Below are positions 23,054 to 34,363 of a stretch of 64,000 nucleotides of DNA, piece by piece; within the stretch, counting starts at the first letter, position 1, and every line of letters begins with the position of its first letter. Under the pieces are notes generated by a model that worked only from the letters and a program-made list of their open reading frames with translations, made no database searches and was not told the DNA's origin. The position numbers and the translations under genes are program-made. Source of the stretch: Diplocarpon mali (taxonomy: Eukaryota > Ascomycota > Leotiomycetes > Helotiales > Drepanopezizaceae); NCBI GenBank assembly GCA_024741835.1, contig JAENRP010000018.1, positions 62,001 to 126,000 of the forward strand, written 5' to 3'.

Positions 23054-24139
23054 ATGGATACTGAATGCTTGAAAACGGACAATGGTAATCATGAGAGAGA
23101 TGCTGCAGCACACCAAACAACAGAAGGAGACTTCCCACCGGGACACCGGAGAAGTCTCTCTGGAAGCATTCTGTCTAAGCTGTCTTTCCTCAGAGCGAGC
23201 GCTGAAGACACTCAGATCTCTCTTGAAAGGACTCGATTAAGTCCGGAGTTTCTACCTGGTGACGATAGGGTATTGCCCAAGAAGACTGGCAGGGCTATGG
23301 CTGCTGCAATACAACAACAGAAGACAAGAAGAAGGAAGGGCTCTTTGAGAAAGGCTGCTTTACTTGGACGCGGGGCTCAAAGAGAGAAGAAAGAACTCAA
23401 AGCATCACCTCTCGAAACCGGACTCAATGCTGGCTACGGTGCTGACGGTGCCTGGAGCCCTGTATCGCCAGAAGAGATCCAGCAGACCTCGATGATCGGT
23501 CTGGGCCTCTCTGATGCGACACCCCGCCCTTCCATGGAAGGATATGCCAGCCGAGCCAATAACATGCTTCTGTCTCCCATCAAGACCCTGCCAATGGGTT
23601 CAGAAGACCACTTTGTAACCTCGCCCACCGCAGACACGAGTCCTACCCTCACCTATACCTCCACGACTGATGAGGATGAACTTCTCAGTATTCACAATCA
23701 CGGCCCTCTTCACGCGCGTCCAGGCTCAATGATGTCCTCAGGTTCCGAGTGTTATTTCCCCCCAACCTCTGGCTCTCGACGTTCGGGGCAGAAGGCCAAG
23801 TCTCCATTGTCCCTGGGAGGTCTTGCTGCCAGTCCTCTGCCTATGCAGGGCGATGAATGGGATTATTCGGAGACGGAGTGGTGGGGCTGGGTCGTGCTTA
23901 TTGTTACTTGGATCGTCTTCGTGACGGGCATGGGCTCTTGCCTCGGAGTATGGAGCTGGGCCTGGGATGTAGGAGAAACGCCGTATGCCCCGCCTGAGCT
24001 TGAGGACGACCCAACCCTGCCAATAGTCGGCTACTACCCTGCGCTGATCATCTTGACAGCTGTGATGGCATGGGTTTGGGTTGTTGTTGCTTGGGTTGGT
24101 ATGAAGTATTTCAGGCACGCAAAAATCAGTGGTGATTGA
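23054..24139 (+). CDS. Conserved fungal two-TM protein of unknown function
   Basis: 361 aa from the first in-frame ATG at 23054; the open frame extends slightly upstream without an ATG. The first ~270 residues are polar and Ser-rich, with basic patches (KTRRRKGSLRK) and Ser-Pro motifs suggestive of phosphorylation. The C-terminal ~90 residues are the conserved-looking part: WWGWVVLIVTWIVFVTGMGS forms one membrane segment, a short loop with ETPYAPPELEDDPTLPIVGY follows, and ALIILTAVMAWVWVVVAWVG forms a second. Both are Trp-rich. A short basic tail follows. I recognise this as a type of protein present in many ascomycetes but know no function for it. A cytosolic N-terminus with a hairpin in the membrane is the simplest topology. 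The gene looks intact. Confidence 0.8.
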   Translation: MDTECLKTDNGNHERDAAAHQTTEGDFPPGHRRSLSGSILSKLSFLRASAEDTQISLERTRLSPEFLPGDDRVLPKKTGRAMAAAIQQQKTRRRKGSLRKAALLGRGAQREKKELKASPLETGLNAGYGADGAWSPVSPEEIQQTSMIGLGLSDATPRPSMEGYASRANNMLLSPIKTLPMGSEDHFVTSPTADTSPTLTYTSTTDEDELLSIHNHGPLHARPGSMMSSGSECYFPPTSGSRRSGQKAKSPLSLGGLAASPLPMQGDEWDYSETEWWGWVVLIVTWIVFVTGMGSCLGVWSWAWDVGETPYAPPELEDDPTLPIVGYYPALIILTAVMAWVWVVVAWVGMKYFRHAKISGD

Positions 24140-24180
24140 TATATACATATACATATATATATATATCTCTCTCTCTCTCG
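24138..24180 (+). repeat. (AT)n/(CT)n microsatellite
   Basis: TATATACATATACATATATATATA-type repeat passing directly into CTCTCTCTCT, immediately after the preceding stop codon. The remaining ~290 nt to the next ATG hold no gene and are presumably 3' UTR and promoter. Confidence 0.9.
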
Positions 24181-24473
24181 GAGAAACTATTTCAGCCGGC
24201 CGACGTCGTTATCAACAACGCTCTGGCCTCCAACCGACCAATCAGTAGCCATATTCTACAAAGAATCCGGCTTTTGGGAAGACACCTTCACCGCTCTACT
24301 GTTCCTGGCAGATCAACAGCAATCACACGCTAGTGGCCATAAATTTGACGCGTCTGTGCTTCGAATGTTTTTCTTTCTTCAGCACAACCTAAGACAACTT
24401 CTTCACCCTCTTCGACGCGTCTCGACTATAATTCCAACCTTATTTACAGAGCAAGATCAACAGTATCTTAGCT

Positions 24474-25788
24474 ATGACAGACCATCTCAGCAACAACGAG
24501 CAAGGCAAGACCTCTGGCAGTGAATCTGTCAAGGCCACCCTTGACGAGTCAGATGTCCAAAGTGAAGCCGAAGTCATGGATCCTAGTGAAGATGAAGCTA
24601 CCAATGCCAGCGTAGATGGTTCTGACAATGGTTCTGACGACGCCAACAACAGCGATGAGGAGGACGATCCATATGATGATGAGTACTGTGAGCAAAGCAG
24701 TCTGCACATTTGCTGCCAGTGCGAAGGCAGATTGTTCACCACTCCAAACGAATGCTGGCCTTGGAGATGCAGCAAGGACGATTGCAAGCATGACGTGTGT
24801 GATGATTGCGGGGAGGTCGATGAGGACGGCATGACGATCTACGGCTCAGATGACGAAGGGGATGAGTTTGCCATCCAAGATCCTGCCGCAGAGCAACGTA
24901 AATACCCAGTACCATATTCCCATGTCACAACGATCGCTGACTTCTGCAGGTGTTGTCGTGAAGAAGCTGAGGGGCCCTATGAGTCTTCAGTTCATGATTA
25001 GACTTCTTCCCAGCAGGTATTCCGTGAAGATATACCACGGGTTTCCAGCCGAGCTCCAAAGCCGCATCGCTGTTTATTCTCTCTTGCCAGAGCCGCGCGT
25101 CATCTACCTGCGCTGGAGTCACCTCAAGAAGGCTTGGAGATATGGAAGCACGCCAGTCCCTGCAGTCATTACGGCCCAGGCGCTGGAAGGCTCAAGTGTC
25201 AAATCTGTCGCCCGAGAGTTTCTCAAGCCTGGCCCAACCATTCCTTCAAGCTCGGCCACAATTCCGTGGGTCAACTTCACCACAGACACAATTGCCTTCT
25301 CCTACCTGCGTTGTGGCTCGCGCGAGAAGGACGCCAGCGAGTATCTTCAGGCCGTCTCTGCTGCTGTTGATATAATCAAGAGCAATGCCAATCTCCCGGG
25401 CGTTCCTAAGGTTCGTTATGTCCAGATGTCTTGGTGCCAAATGGCTGGAGAGATCACTCTAGTCCTTGATCAGTTTGTTGGCACGACTGGCCTCAGACGT
25501 GTCATCTTGGCAGCTCATGATCATTACCGCGAGGACAGCCAATTTGATGCCTCTCGTAGGGAAGACGAGTATGCGGAGATGGAGCAAGCAGCCAAGGACC
25601 GTAAGTTGCAGGGCTACGCTTTTGAGGCCAAGCTGTTGTTGGATGGTGTCGATATCGCCGAGCGCATTGCGAATGAGTCTGGCTCCGATGGCGATCCTGG
25701 GGGAGAACTTGGCGACGACTCTGAAGAATCTGGCCGTGAGGATGATGGTTTCGGCGACGAGAATGAGCAGTCTGACGAGTGTGCTTGA
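24474..25788 (+). CDS. Acidic Cys-rich protein with C-terminal 2EXR-like domain
   Basis: Two exons, 24474-24949 and 25017-25788, joined in phase across a 67-nt intron (415 aa). An alternative acceptor at 25000 keeps the same frame and adds five residues. The N-terminal part is strongly acidic (SDEEDDPYDDEY and similar). It is followed by a Cys cluster, HICCQCEGRLF then CSKDDCKHDVCDDC, whose CxxC...CxxxxCxHxxCxxC spacing suggests zinc binding. The second exon opens with FPAELQSRIAVYSLLPEPRVIYL, which resembles the start of 2EXR-type fungal domains (F-P-x-E-h..I-W..A..PRVV). The C-terminus is again acidic (SDGDPGGELGDDSEESG). Function unknown; 2EXR proteins are a large, poorly studied fungal family. 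The second frame also opens upstream of the intron, so a two-gene reading is possible, but splice continuity and the shared acidic style favour one gene. Confidence 0.6.
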
Positions 25789-26899
25789 GTAAGCTTACCT
25801 ATCCTCCACTTTCAATGAGCCAGATTCTGACGGTTCATATTCGAAGACCCGCATCTCTCTCCAACCGGACTATGCCCAGGTGGGTTTACCTCTGTGCTAG
25901 GTCATGATTAGGTGCAATGGACAGAGTAAAGGGTTGTCTTTGGTTGGGCTTTGCAATTTCAACTGGTGCTGAAAGGATTTTTTTGAGTACACGGAACCAG
26001 CGCCTACGGACATACATAGGAAGCTACCAATGCAAAGTGGTGATGAGAATTGCTTGTGCTTGTTCTTTAACCCCTAATTCTGGTACCACTTTCTTCCAAA
26101 GCAATTTTAGACACCCCAACTACGTTGAGTGTCTGTCCCCTAAACAGCCAAAGCAAATCCAACCAACTTCCTCATCTAGTTGAGACTAATCTATATGCTC
26201 AACCCCTCTGATAATCATCTTATTCCACCTTTTCCCTCCACGTACCATATACTTATCACTACCTCTGAATCAAACCTGAGCTGACAAATGCACCAGTTTC
26301 TGGAGTGTAAAGCTACACCTGAACAACACGCTCTACCTAATTCTCCCTTGCCCTGCCTTAAACATAAATCCGTAGAGCGCCTCTTCTGATTTCTTCGCAG
26401 ACCAAGGTAACTTCTATAATGAGAACTAGGTACCCTGAGCTACACGGCTGGTGTGCAAGGCTAGGTGGTGCCGCCTCTCTGGATACTACTCCTTGGAGGT
26501 ATTCCTACAACCCATAAAAAGACATGTTCTGACTCTTCGCCCACGTATCAAGCCAGATGAAGGCGTGCACTCTGCCAGGGTTTTCAACAATGCTATTGGT
26601 CTTTCAAAACGCGTTCTGCGAAGCTCTCCTCAAGACGAAGCTAATCTTTCCTAGCAATTCCTCGACAGGTGCAGCGACTTCTGCCAGCCACCCAGATAGT
26701 CACGTGCCACTCGACAAAACTTCGAGAAGAACGTGTTTATCTCACCATAATCTCATGATTTATCGATATATAGTAGATTTAGAGCCATACCGTATATACG
26801 AGAGGCATGAAAGGGAGAAGATGACTCAACACATGTACGCGGTGTCTCCTACGAACCTGTAGAATCTTTAAGAGTCTGCAGAGCCGAGATTGAGTCCTT
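25789..26899. other. Left flank of gene-poor AT-rich island
   Basis: Moderately AT-rich. Short plus ORFs at 25917-26183, 26451-26654 and 26557-26862 lack motifs. No gene, RNA or clean repeat seen. Confidence 0.4.
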
Positions 26900-27500
26900 T
26901 TGACTACGAAATAATCAAATCCTAAGTCGAATAAAGCCAGAACTTTTGGGAACTTTAGAATGAAAAATTCTTATCGCTACTATACTACCTCTTCTACGAA
27001 TACCCTCTACTTTCGACCTCTACTTGCGTACTTAAGGATTATTCAAAAGTATACCTACGATTAGAGGAAAGGCTTAACTAAGGATATAAAGGGGAAAAAG
27101 GCAGGTTGTAATACATAAGAAGGAGGAGGAGGAGAAGGATATATTTTATAGCTTATATAAGGTCGATAAGAAAGGTTTGAATCAAGAGCTGCTACTAACT
27201 AGTAAAACGCTTAATATAATTAAGTAATAGCCGCTACTAGCGTAAAGGGCCTATCCTAGAATAGAAAACCTAACGCGACTCTACTTATCAAAGCACCTTC
27301 TGAGAACGTACTCGCCTAAGACTTAGAGGGAATAACTATCGAGTAAGGTATAGATTAGACGCTTACATAAGGAGTCAGGAACCATAGGTGCAATCGGCTG
27401 GATAGTAAAGATACAAGGAGTTTTAAGACTAGTTTATTCTTATATATAAGTACGAATATAGCGTTTCCCGCTCGTGCTATATAGTTTAGAACTAATATAA
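26900..27500. mobile_element. RIP-like TpA-rich relic, probable dead repeat
   Basis: About 600 nt with dense TA dinucleotides (ctatactacc, aatataattaagtaatag, tatagattagacgcttacataagg) and few CA/TG, with no open frame of note. This is the pattern left by repeat-induced point mutation, which converts CpA to TpA in duplicated DNA. The element type cannot be named: no terminal repeats or target-site duplications were found. Judged by eye, without a computed index. Confidence 0.45.
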
Positions 27501-27540
27501 TATGAAATTGAGAAAAAATAGTATGATCGCAATTATCACA

Positions 27541-28880
27541 CCTGATGCACCCAGTGCTCAGCTGGAGGTGGGGCTTTGAGATTCGCCAGACACTGCGAAC
27601 AATAGTATTTCAGGTATATCACTAACCGGTCGAGAAGGGGCGATCCGATTGCGTGGATTCATACTAAGCATTGGGCGGAGGGGAGAAGAGTATTTGATAT
27701 CCTCCCTACGATTCGCTTGACGTGGTCAACCCAGTCGACCATCGTTTTCTGTGCTTCGGTCCCCTCTCGAGGAGTATCTGCAATCTGCCATTTGCCATCA
27801 GGTAGCGGAATAAGGCTAAGAAGAGACAGCATAGGAATATCTATAGCCCAAACATCGGCAGCGCTAGTGTGCCATTAGGGATATACTCTGGCGGTATGTC
27901 GCTAGGCGTTCCTCCATAATAAAAAAGATTTGGTTCGACGTTATGTCGAACGGAAAAAGCGATGTTGCGAATCTCAGCTTGACGATCTCGGCCGAGGTGT
28001 ATATTGTGAAGTTTGATACCAAGATGCAGGATGTCTCGAGCATGGACATACTCCAATCCGCTGCTAATATCTACCCACACTTTTTACTGTAAATCTTCAG
28101 ACAAATCGATATCTTACTCTCAAACGCAGAAAGTTCTGGTCCTACATATTCTAGTTCCAGGCGCAAGTCAGAGGCACCGTAACTGACAAGCCGTTCAATG
28201 GAAGGCTAATAGCGTTAGATGAGACAGCAAGTTAGCATTTCTCGCTCTACTCATATGATCTGACCGTGTCAATATTTCCAACTCATTTCCCTACTGTGGG
28301 CGGAATCCTTAAGTCTAGGTCCCCGGCATATCTTATTCGCAACAATAGTATTCTTGCGAGTGGCCTTGTAGACCAGTGTTCGAGGTGTGTTGAACTTGAT
28401 CTCACGCTGGGCAGCTGCATAGAATCTGAGGATGTTCGTGGTCCGGAAGCTGTAAACCAACACCAACTACGTCTATTCTTCGACCTGCTCCAATCTTCTT
28501 CCTTTCCGAGCCTTTCCTTGCTGTAGGGGCACGTGGTGGTCGGACATTCTCGTTGTTGCATAGTACACCTCTGACTGTCTCAGTTGGATACTTGATTAGT
28601 ATCAAGGGAAGAGAGATAAGCGACCAGCTTTGCCGTGTTTCCCTGGACGTCCGTGATACGTTCTTGATCTGGAAATCTAATCCTTTACCAAATGAGAGCT
28701 GCCAACTGCCACGCTCGAGTCTGGTTTCCTGAAACAGGAGAATTTTATCGTCGCCTCGATGTATTGTAAGGGATCTGAAAATCGATGTCGACGTTCATAT
28801 ATTGTTCAAATCACGGCTTCGTGGTCGGAGTCTGGATACAATTGAATGTGGCCAAGGTTGATATAGCACAGGTCTTGGTC
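27541..28880 (-). pseudogene. Disabled protein-kinase gene of a fungal Ser/Thr kinase family
   Basis: On the minus strand, kinase subdomains appear in order but in changing frames with stops. About 28300-28450 gives TLVYKATRKNTIVANKICR (subdomains I-II with the Lys). 28140-28200 gives PSIERLVSYGASDLRLELEY (IV-V). 27841-28080 gives the frame with ISSGLEYVHARDILHLGIKLHNIHL (VI). It continues with a GGTPSDIPPEY activation/APE-like motif, and 27560-27700 gives MLSMNPRNRIAPSRP (XI). The catalytic HRDIKxxN reads HLGIKLHN, losing both Arg and the catalytic Asp. Upstream, 28600-28830 holds possible N-terminal remains (LLFQETRLERGSWQLSFGKG), perhaps an FHA-like part, but that is a guess. Multiple stops plus the missing Asp make this a pseudogene. 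It sits next to the RIP-like block, so mutation leaking from the repeat is a possible cause. Confidence 0.65.
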
Positions 28881-31800
28881 GGGGGGACCGCTGTCAATAT
28901 GTTCGGGGACAACGTCATTGTCTAACGATGCCCCTTGTGTGAACTTCCCTTTCTCTTGCGACTGCTCGAGTAGAATGGCATTTTGACCTGGGTTGCTTAT
29001 GGCATCGTGGGCTTCATCCTCACAAGGCGACAGGAGACGTGCAGAATTCCTAATCAGCCAATTGCCCCTTCATTATCCTGCAAGCGGAGAGAGTGGAACA
29101 CGGACTCTCACTATGGGAAGATGGTAGCTCGAATGGGTTTGTCGAAGCCGGTTAACTCTACTTCATCGACGTTTTCTATCGCTATTGAGGCATTGAGGCC
29201 AATGTTGATGCTAGTGTTGGTTTTAGGAGACATGATTCTAATGCTGATAAAGGAAGTTTAGCGTAAGGCCTATATCTCTTCTACCTACTTAAGCTTAACG
29301 TGGCGCTCGCGACGATAGTTGGCTGGTGGTGGCTGGTGGCTGCTATTCAATCGATCTTCACCTCCACATGTCCCTCCCCATCTTGCATCAAATAACGATC
29401 AACAGAGCCCCTTCTCAGATCTATATCCTATTGCTAGCCCCGAAAAAGTCCACTTTTTATTAGATGTTAGGCAGATGATGGAACTTCCTCTCAGCCCTTC
29501 CTTATCTGAATCCCCAACTGCAACTGTCGAAACTCAGGCGCCTATTCCTTCGATTCGAGATAGCTTGCCCGGCTATGGCATCTCTATCGAGATCGCAGAG
29601 GAGTGAAAGTGCCAGGACGATTGTCAAGAGGTTCAAGTGATGGGCCACGAAGACTTCTGGAAACTTGTGGCCGCAATCGATATTCAATCAAGACTCAGGA
29701 GCTCTAATGACCAGAAAAGTACATGTCTCTGCCATGACTTTGACCAAACATTGTATAAGGTCCTACAGCCTGTATTTTGGATTTTCCTGACCAATGACAG
29801 AAAACTTGCTTTTATATCAAGCTTAAGCTAGGACACCATAATTTATAGAATCCATACTTTCATGGCCTATTGTCTCCTGCATTTAATCAAGCTTGCTCAG
29901 ACATCAAAAGCAGAACCCCAGAAGCAGAAGAATGTCAATCCTAGTCAGAAATGTAAATTAAAAGTGCAAGAACAAAATAATAAGAGTCTTGGACATAAAG
30001 AGCCTCTATTATAAAAAAATTCAAGACAATCTTCTAACACTTTTATGGTAGTATACAATGGAGTCTTCGCATTGTGAAACAAGGGATGACGCCGGTTGGG
30101 TAGGTTTGTAAAGTCAAAGCAAGCTTTTAGTATATTTGGGCTTGATCCAAAGATTTGAATAAACCCTAAGCTCTATGATTATTTATTTTACGCACATTAA
30201 CGCCAATTATCATCTTTCACATTTACAATACCTTTAGTAGAGATAGTTGAGACTGGCTCTTGACTAGCATTGGCCCAACCGACCACATTGCCCAGCAGCC
30301 TGAATCTACTTTTATCTGATAATATTATTGCATTAAACAATGTTCAGCGGTTTATTAGCGTGCTTAAAGTTATCTTTATTAACCTCTTAAATTGTAAGCA
30401 AGAGATCTTATACTATGCAAAGTGGTTTTATACAACAGCGATGATGCTCCACCCAACTTCGCTGGTATATTTCACCCACCCAATATTGAAGTATGCGCCG
30501 ATGGAGATAATGGCTTACCTTGGACCTTTGGCAATGAAGGTTATCGTCCAACTTTTCGGATATTTGGTTTTGCTCAGTGAGAGGCACTGTCGACTAGAAG
30601 GAGGAGTGGTTGCAGATGAGTATAAATTGCTGCTGGGAGATGATTAACAGTCAATAGAAGGATGAGATGCAGGATCCGACGAGGGGGATTAGAGACGACT
30701 GACGGCTATTCTACTTTGTGGGGACTCTTGCTCACAAGGCGCGTTTATTTATTTGCAAGCCTGGGAAACCTTTCAAAGAAAATTAAGCAGAAACATTTAT
30801 CTAGCATTGGGCAACAATATACGGTTGGAAAATTTGCTAGACTTACAAAGTTGTTACCCTGGTTCACGTTATAGGCACTGGACATCGTTCCAAGGGCGGC
30901 TACTCAAGAACAGTTCCCCTCCCATGTATCAATAAGAACCCGAGTTTAACCTTTATCATATGATAAAACTTCTTGACATAAACCTCTGGAGTGAGCAGCA
31001 CCTGGGTGGCACGTGTTTTTGCAAGTGGTATTAGTGCTATCAAAGAGTCTTGTAACAAGTGAGTGTATGATTGCGGGCATTATTGGAACATACGAGAATC
31101 TCACGCTTGGGCCAGCACTCCACCGTGTAATTGGATATTCTTTAGGGCCATTGAGATCTACGTGATGGCCTTTTCAAGTGAAAGTTTATTGACGAAAAGG
31201 CGGAAGGACGTTTGAATCTCCATCTAGCGGCATTATAAGCAGAGAGATATACTTACGTACGCGAAACGGGGGCAGGTTCCTAACAAAGAGTCTGCTGCCT
31301 GAACTACCGAACATTAAAGAACACAGAATAATACATGTCCAACCCATTCTTGGTTCTTTTATAGCAGGTTGACTAAATAAATAAAGTACTATAAAGCTTG
31401 TATTATGTTTTAGTATTAGAACTAGATAATTCCTTAGAGTTTTATGGCAAAGTCGGATGTTCTTTTCAAATGCTGACTTTCACCTGGGTAACATCCAGGA
31501 TTGGCAGTCTGTATTTCTGCTCTCAAAACATGACTCTTTTCCCACTACTACAACAGGAATGAAGGCTGAGTTGTAAGGACAACTAAACAGCGGGGGTTAT
31601 TATCGGCGGCAGGGAAGTTTGAAACTACAACAGCTACGAAATAATACCTGATAGTATAGATTCAGGAAGGCAGTTAGGCAATTTTTGGCGGCCTACGAAA
31701 TATTTCCTGTAAAGATTCAGTTAGGAGGCGTGGATATAATTAACTATGTTTCGACAGTTTGATTTTCAAGAAAAATCAATATAAAACGGGCTTTTCATTA

Positions 31801-33113
31801 TCAGAGAGCATAGTAGAAGGCGAGATGGGTGTTGTTGAGCAACGTATGGAGGTTATAAAAATATGTTATATTGACTATGTCCTATAGACTGTCCAAATAC
31901 CTGTGAGCCAGCGTCATATCTTCAGCATAGGCACGTTGGAACTAGCTTCAGACAATATTTTGATAGTAATTGTTTGAGAAGATAATTCTTTTTAGCAAGG
32001 TCCACCTCTGGACACTTGTAGCTGTGTATCCTTGCCTTGAACCTGGATGATGACGACGATTGATAGAATCTTAAGGTGTAAATTCTGAGTCCTATGGAGC
32101 TGCAGGAGTATATATACAAGGGATGCTTACATAAGCCTTGATCTCCAATCCTTGTATATTCTAACAACGATGATAGTTATTTTCGTCCGACGGTGGAACA
32201 CCTACGGCGTATTATCCTGAAAATTAATAGGGGGTATGAAGGCGTGCCTATCTAAGGGCTTATATATACCTACAAAGAGATACGAAGCCTCAGAGGACAG
32301 TTTCGGGGTACAGTGGGCATATAGCTACTACTCCCATCTCGGCCGGTTGAGATGGTTGCGCCAAATTGAATGTACCTGGAGGTATCCCTGCAGGCTAGTA
32401 ACCGTCTCACTGTTTTTCCCTGTCACTACTTTCTTCCCTCTCTTTTTGCCTCCACATAATATATTTTTATTGTCAAATACGGCGCTATAACTGAATGCTG
32501 CATAGTATACTTCAATTCACGTGTTGCTAAGTGAGATACCTGTGCGCTATGTCTCCTTCGCGATAGGTTGGCGCAAGTATTAGGGTTCAGATAACCGCTT
32601 AATTCCTTTCTATTTACTGGGTATGTATATCCGCAACTGTAATAGTCCATGTAAGTGGTATAAATATTAGACGACAAGTATCAGCTGAGATCTACAGTAG
32701 GAGAGATAACAACAACTTTGATATGAATATGCAAAATCTCAAGGGTCAGAGGTAGTCCTATAAGGGGTGACGTACCTTGGATAATATTTGCCGTATTTTA
32801 GAGACTAACACAGTGGAGGAAGTTAATAATATTGGGACATTGCCTCTTTGTAGGATTTTGATATACCTGGGCCATCGAATTTATAAAGAAGGTAGTAAAA
32901 TCAAGCGTGCTGCGAAAATTATAGATCTTTGCACGGGTGCATATTCATATCTACATACTATATATACATTCTTGTATAATTTCCAGGGCGGTCACGATAT
33001 CGTTAGCTATATCAAGCCTAGTCCGGCAGAAAAAGAGCTCTCCCAGAAAAAATGTTCGCTGGTTACCACCTTTGCGAACCCGATTAATTGCGCAAATTTC
33101 CAAAATCGTCATA
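28881..33113. other. AT-rich gene-poor island
   Basis: Four kilobases with no gene I can support. Short ORFs occur at 29319-29606 (95 codons), 30270-30647 (125 codons, hydrophobic stretches), 31922-32167 (minus) and 32777-33136, all without motifs. Base composition is visibly more AT-rich than the flanking gene blocks, but the TpA excess is weaker than at 26.9-27.5 kb. The island ends abruptly at the EBP2 leader. Confidence 0.45.
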
Positions 33114-34363
33114 ATGCCTACGAAAAGCAAACTTAAGATGGCCCTGGCTGCCGAAAAAGGTATCGACTTTGGAAAGAAACACCTGAAGAAAAAGGAAAAG
33201 CTTGCAAACAAATCGAATAAGCAGAGGTCAGCGAGGAAAGGCGGGGATAAGAAGCAAAGCAGTGGCAACCCGGCAGAGGAGGACTGGGAGGATGTAGAAG
33301 AAGAGTGTGAGAACGGAAGTGCTGAACTGAGCGAAGAAGAAAGTGGAAACGATGAGGATGCAGAGGCGCCCATGAAGGCAAGTTAAGCTCGATGCGTCTC
33401 AGACGATCATAGGTCTAATTGCCCTCCAGATTGACTTTGATGGTATCGACGATAGCGACAGCGATTCTTCAGCCGGCGAGAACGACCAGAATAACGAGGA
33501 TTCGGAAGAGGAAGACGACGAGGACATTCCAATGTCCGACTTGGAGGACCTAAATGACGAAGAGAAAGAAGATCTCATACCCCACCAACGTCTCACGATC
33601 AATAATACAGTCGCCCTCACAGCAGCTCTAAAGCGGATCGCACTACCTATCTCCAATCTCTCATTTTCAGAGCATCAATCGGTCACTACATCTGCGCCTG
33701 TCAAAATCGCCGACGTGTCAGATGATCTGAATCGTGAACTCGCATTTTACGCACAATCTCTGTCTGCTGCACAAGAAGCGCGCAAAAAATTGAAGGCAGA
33801 GGGCGTGCCGTTTACGCGACCTACGGATTACTTCGCGGAGATGGTCAAGGCCGATGAGCATATGGCGAAGATCAAGGCTAAATTGATTGACGAAGCAGCA
33901 AGTAAGAAGGCGAGTGCTGAGGCTAGGAAACAAAGAGACCTGAAGAAATTTGGCAAGCAGGTACAGGTCGCCAAGCTGCAAGAGAGAGATAAGGAGCGCA
34001 AGCAGACTTTGGACAAGATCAAGGACTTGAAGAGAAGTACGCCACCATTTTTCTGACTGTCGTGGGTGATGCTAATGTTATTTTCTAGAACGTCAAGGCG
34101 CGGATACTAACGCCACAAACGAGGCCGATCTCTTCGATGTTGCAGTTGAGGAGGAGATTGGCACCAAGACCTCGAGGAAAGACCGGATGGGACCGAACAA
34201 GCGACAAAAGAAAGATGATAAATATGGCCATGGCGGTAAGAAGCGCTTCAGCAAGAGTGGAGATGCACAGAGTAGTGGTGACTTGAGAGGCTTCTCGAGC
34301 AAGAAAATGAAGGGGGTCGCGAAGCAACGACCTGGCAAGGCGAGGAGGGCGGGGAAGAGGTAA
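33114..34363 (+). CDS. EBP2: Ebp2-family nucleolar rRNA-processing protein
   Basis: Orthologue of yeast Ebp2, a nucleolar factor for 27S pre-rRNA processing and 60S subunit assembly. Exons: 33114-33377, 33430-34036 and 34089-34363 (381 aa). The N-terminus is Lys-rich, then a long Asp/Glu-rich segment (GIDDSDSDSSAGEN, EEEDDEDIPMSDLEDL). The conserved Ebp2 domain starts at HQRLTINNTVALTAALKRI and includes RELAFYAQSL, GVPFTRPTDYFAEMVK and DEHMAKIKAKLI. A basic coiled-coil region follows (KKFGKQVQVAKLQERDKER). The tail is basic and Gly-rich (GVAKQRPGKARRAGKR), as in the family. The first intron uses GC-AG; the second has GT-AG and a GCTAAT branch-like motif. The gene directly abuts the AT-rich island on its 5' side. 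The ATG at 33114 is chosen because the family starts close to such a Lys-rich segment. Confidence 0.93.
33378..33429 (+). other. GC-AG intron in EBP2
   Basis: 52-nt intron with donor AAG|GCAAGT and acceptor CTCCAG|AT. The GCAAGT context is the strong consensus usual for GC donors. Without splicing the frame stops at once (GCAAGTTAA). Splicing restores the acidic Ebp2 region in phase. Confidence 0.8.
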
